This document shows, in pieces, positions 63,584-64,000 of a stretch of DNA of 64,000 nucleotides (its first letter is position 1; each line of letters opens with the position of its first letter). The translations under genes were made by a program, and so were the position numbers. The DNA comes from Drosophila persimilis. Its lineage: Eukaryota > Arthropoda > Insecta > Diptera > Drosophilidae. The stretch covers positions 806,001 through 870,000 of the forward strand of contig NW_020825313.1 of the NCBI RefSeq assembly GCF_003286085.1, in the 5' to 3' direction. Below the pieces are notes generated by a model. The model ran no database searches, was not told the DNA's origin, and saw only the letters and a list, made by a program, of their open reading frames with translations.

Positions 63584-64000
63584 ATGGCAATCGTTTGTAG
63601 TGCAAAGAAATGTGAATTCGGTGGTGTTATCATTGGTGATTCATTTCTTAGCTGCTGGCTGTGCGACAATTTTGCCCACATAAAATGTGCTGGTGGTGGA
63701 AATTTTGGCCGGCTGAATGATCTAATCTCGAAACGCATGGGCCTGTCTTGGTCATGTCTGGCTTGTCGGGAGATTGAGGCCGAAATGCGCACATTTATGA
63801 GACAGACTCGAACTGGGTTTCTGGATGTCCGAAAACAATTTGTTGCTCTCAACGAGAATTTTCTTGCCCTTGAATCACAGTTTCTTGGGCTCAAACTGTT
63901 GAGCGAATCGCCTAGACGGAAAATTCCGCATAATGATACCAATCTCTTGCAATCTAATCCGATTGGTACGCCTGCCTCCCACCTTAATCCATCGGCAGCA
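63584..64000 (+). CDS. Partial protein with PHD-like zinc finger, likely non-LTR ORF1
   Basis: Open from ATG 63584 to the window edge, 139 residues so far. The first 61 residues form a C4HC3 PHD-like finger: C5, C10, C24, C27, H32, C35, C58, C61 with a Trp (SWSCLAC) before the last pair. A predicted helical stretch follows (EIEAEMRTFMRQTRTGF, VRKQFVALNENFLALESQF), probably a coiled coil, then a Ser/Pro-rich region. ORF1 proteins of CR1-like and other insect non-LTR elements have this PHD plus coiled-coil layout. No stops are seen, so it could be a young element. The link to the CR1-like ORF2 in this window cannot be shown. Confidence 0.7.
   Translation, partial: MAIVCSAKKCEFGGVIIGDSFLSCWLCDNFAHIKCAGGGNFGRLNDLISKRMGLSWSCLACREIEAEMRTFMRQTRTGFLDVRKQFVALNENFLALESQFLGLKLLSESPRRKIPHNDTNLLQSNPIGTPASHLNPSAA

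Overview
The window is a block of eukaryotic transposable elements (TEs) with no recognisable single-copy host gene, tRNA gene in working condition, or rRNA. The element set (BEL/Pao, Ty1/copia and Ty3/gypsy LTR elements; LOA/Bilbo-like, CR1-like and Jockey-like non-LTR elements; Tc1/mariner transposons; autonomous Helitron remnants; and many DINE-1/ISY-type units with the hallmark GTGGGGGCGGAAGTGGGCGGGGC core and GACGGACAGACAG tail) points to a Drosophila. LOA/Bilbo/TRIM-type elements next to abundant ISY/DINE units fit the obscura group and heterochromatin or a degenerating neo-Y, but the species and chromosome are inference.

Layout. 1-3750: a BEL/Pao element on the minus strand with gag, pol, primer-binding site and probable 5' LTR. 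2730-18548: a direct tandem triplication of a 5.3-kb mosaic. Each unit carries BEL 5' end, unidentified DNA, DINE unit, copia 5' half, CR1-like fragment, a short unidentified piece and a mariner fragment. Breakpoints lie inside the BEL gag and the mariner gene. 18626-20555: DINE units and a tRNA-Arg-like relic. 20556-32085: a LOA-clade element split by an 8.2-kb Ty3/gypsy element (21773-29975) with 1.4-kb LTRs, a clean 4-bp target duplication (GCGG), a tRNA-Lys primer site, an intact gag and a broken pol. The N-terminus of that gag is a canonical RING-H2 zinc finger.

32086-34997: the longest CR1-like copy, the same family as in the tandem units. 36301-38697: a LOA-like fragment joined to a Helitron helicase fragment. 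38698-43240 and 56397-60937: two copies of a 4.5-kb mosaic about 17.7 kb apart, each with a dead Tc1-like transposon, a hairpin-forming sequence and a DINE end. 42956-50896: a mixture of DINE units, Helitron, gypsy integrase and a decayed Jockey-like reverse transcriptase. 50897-56200: a near full-length LOA element with an intact ORF1 and a lightly damaged ORF2. 60938-62735: a third Tc1 copy and more CR1. 62736-64000: the 5' end of another, apparently non-LTR, element whose first ORF carries a PHD-like zinc finger and runs off the window.

Almost every coding region is broken by stops or frameshifts. The exceptions are the gypsy gag, the LOA ORF1 and the partial PHD ORF at the right edge. The best candidates for something not widely described are the RING-H2/gag fusion, the young TE-derived tandem array, and an unusual 3' LTR end that appears to have kept primer-site sequence.
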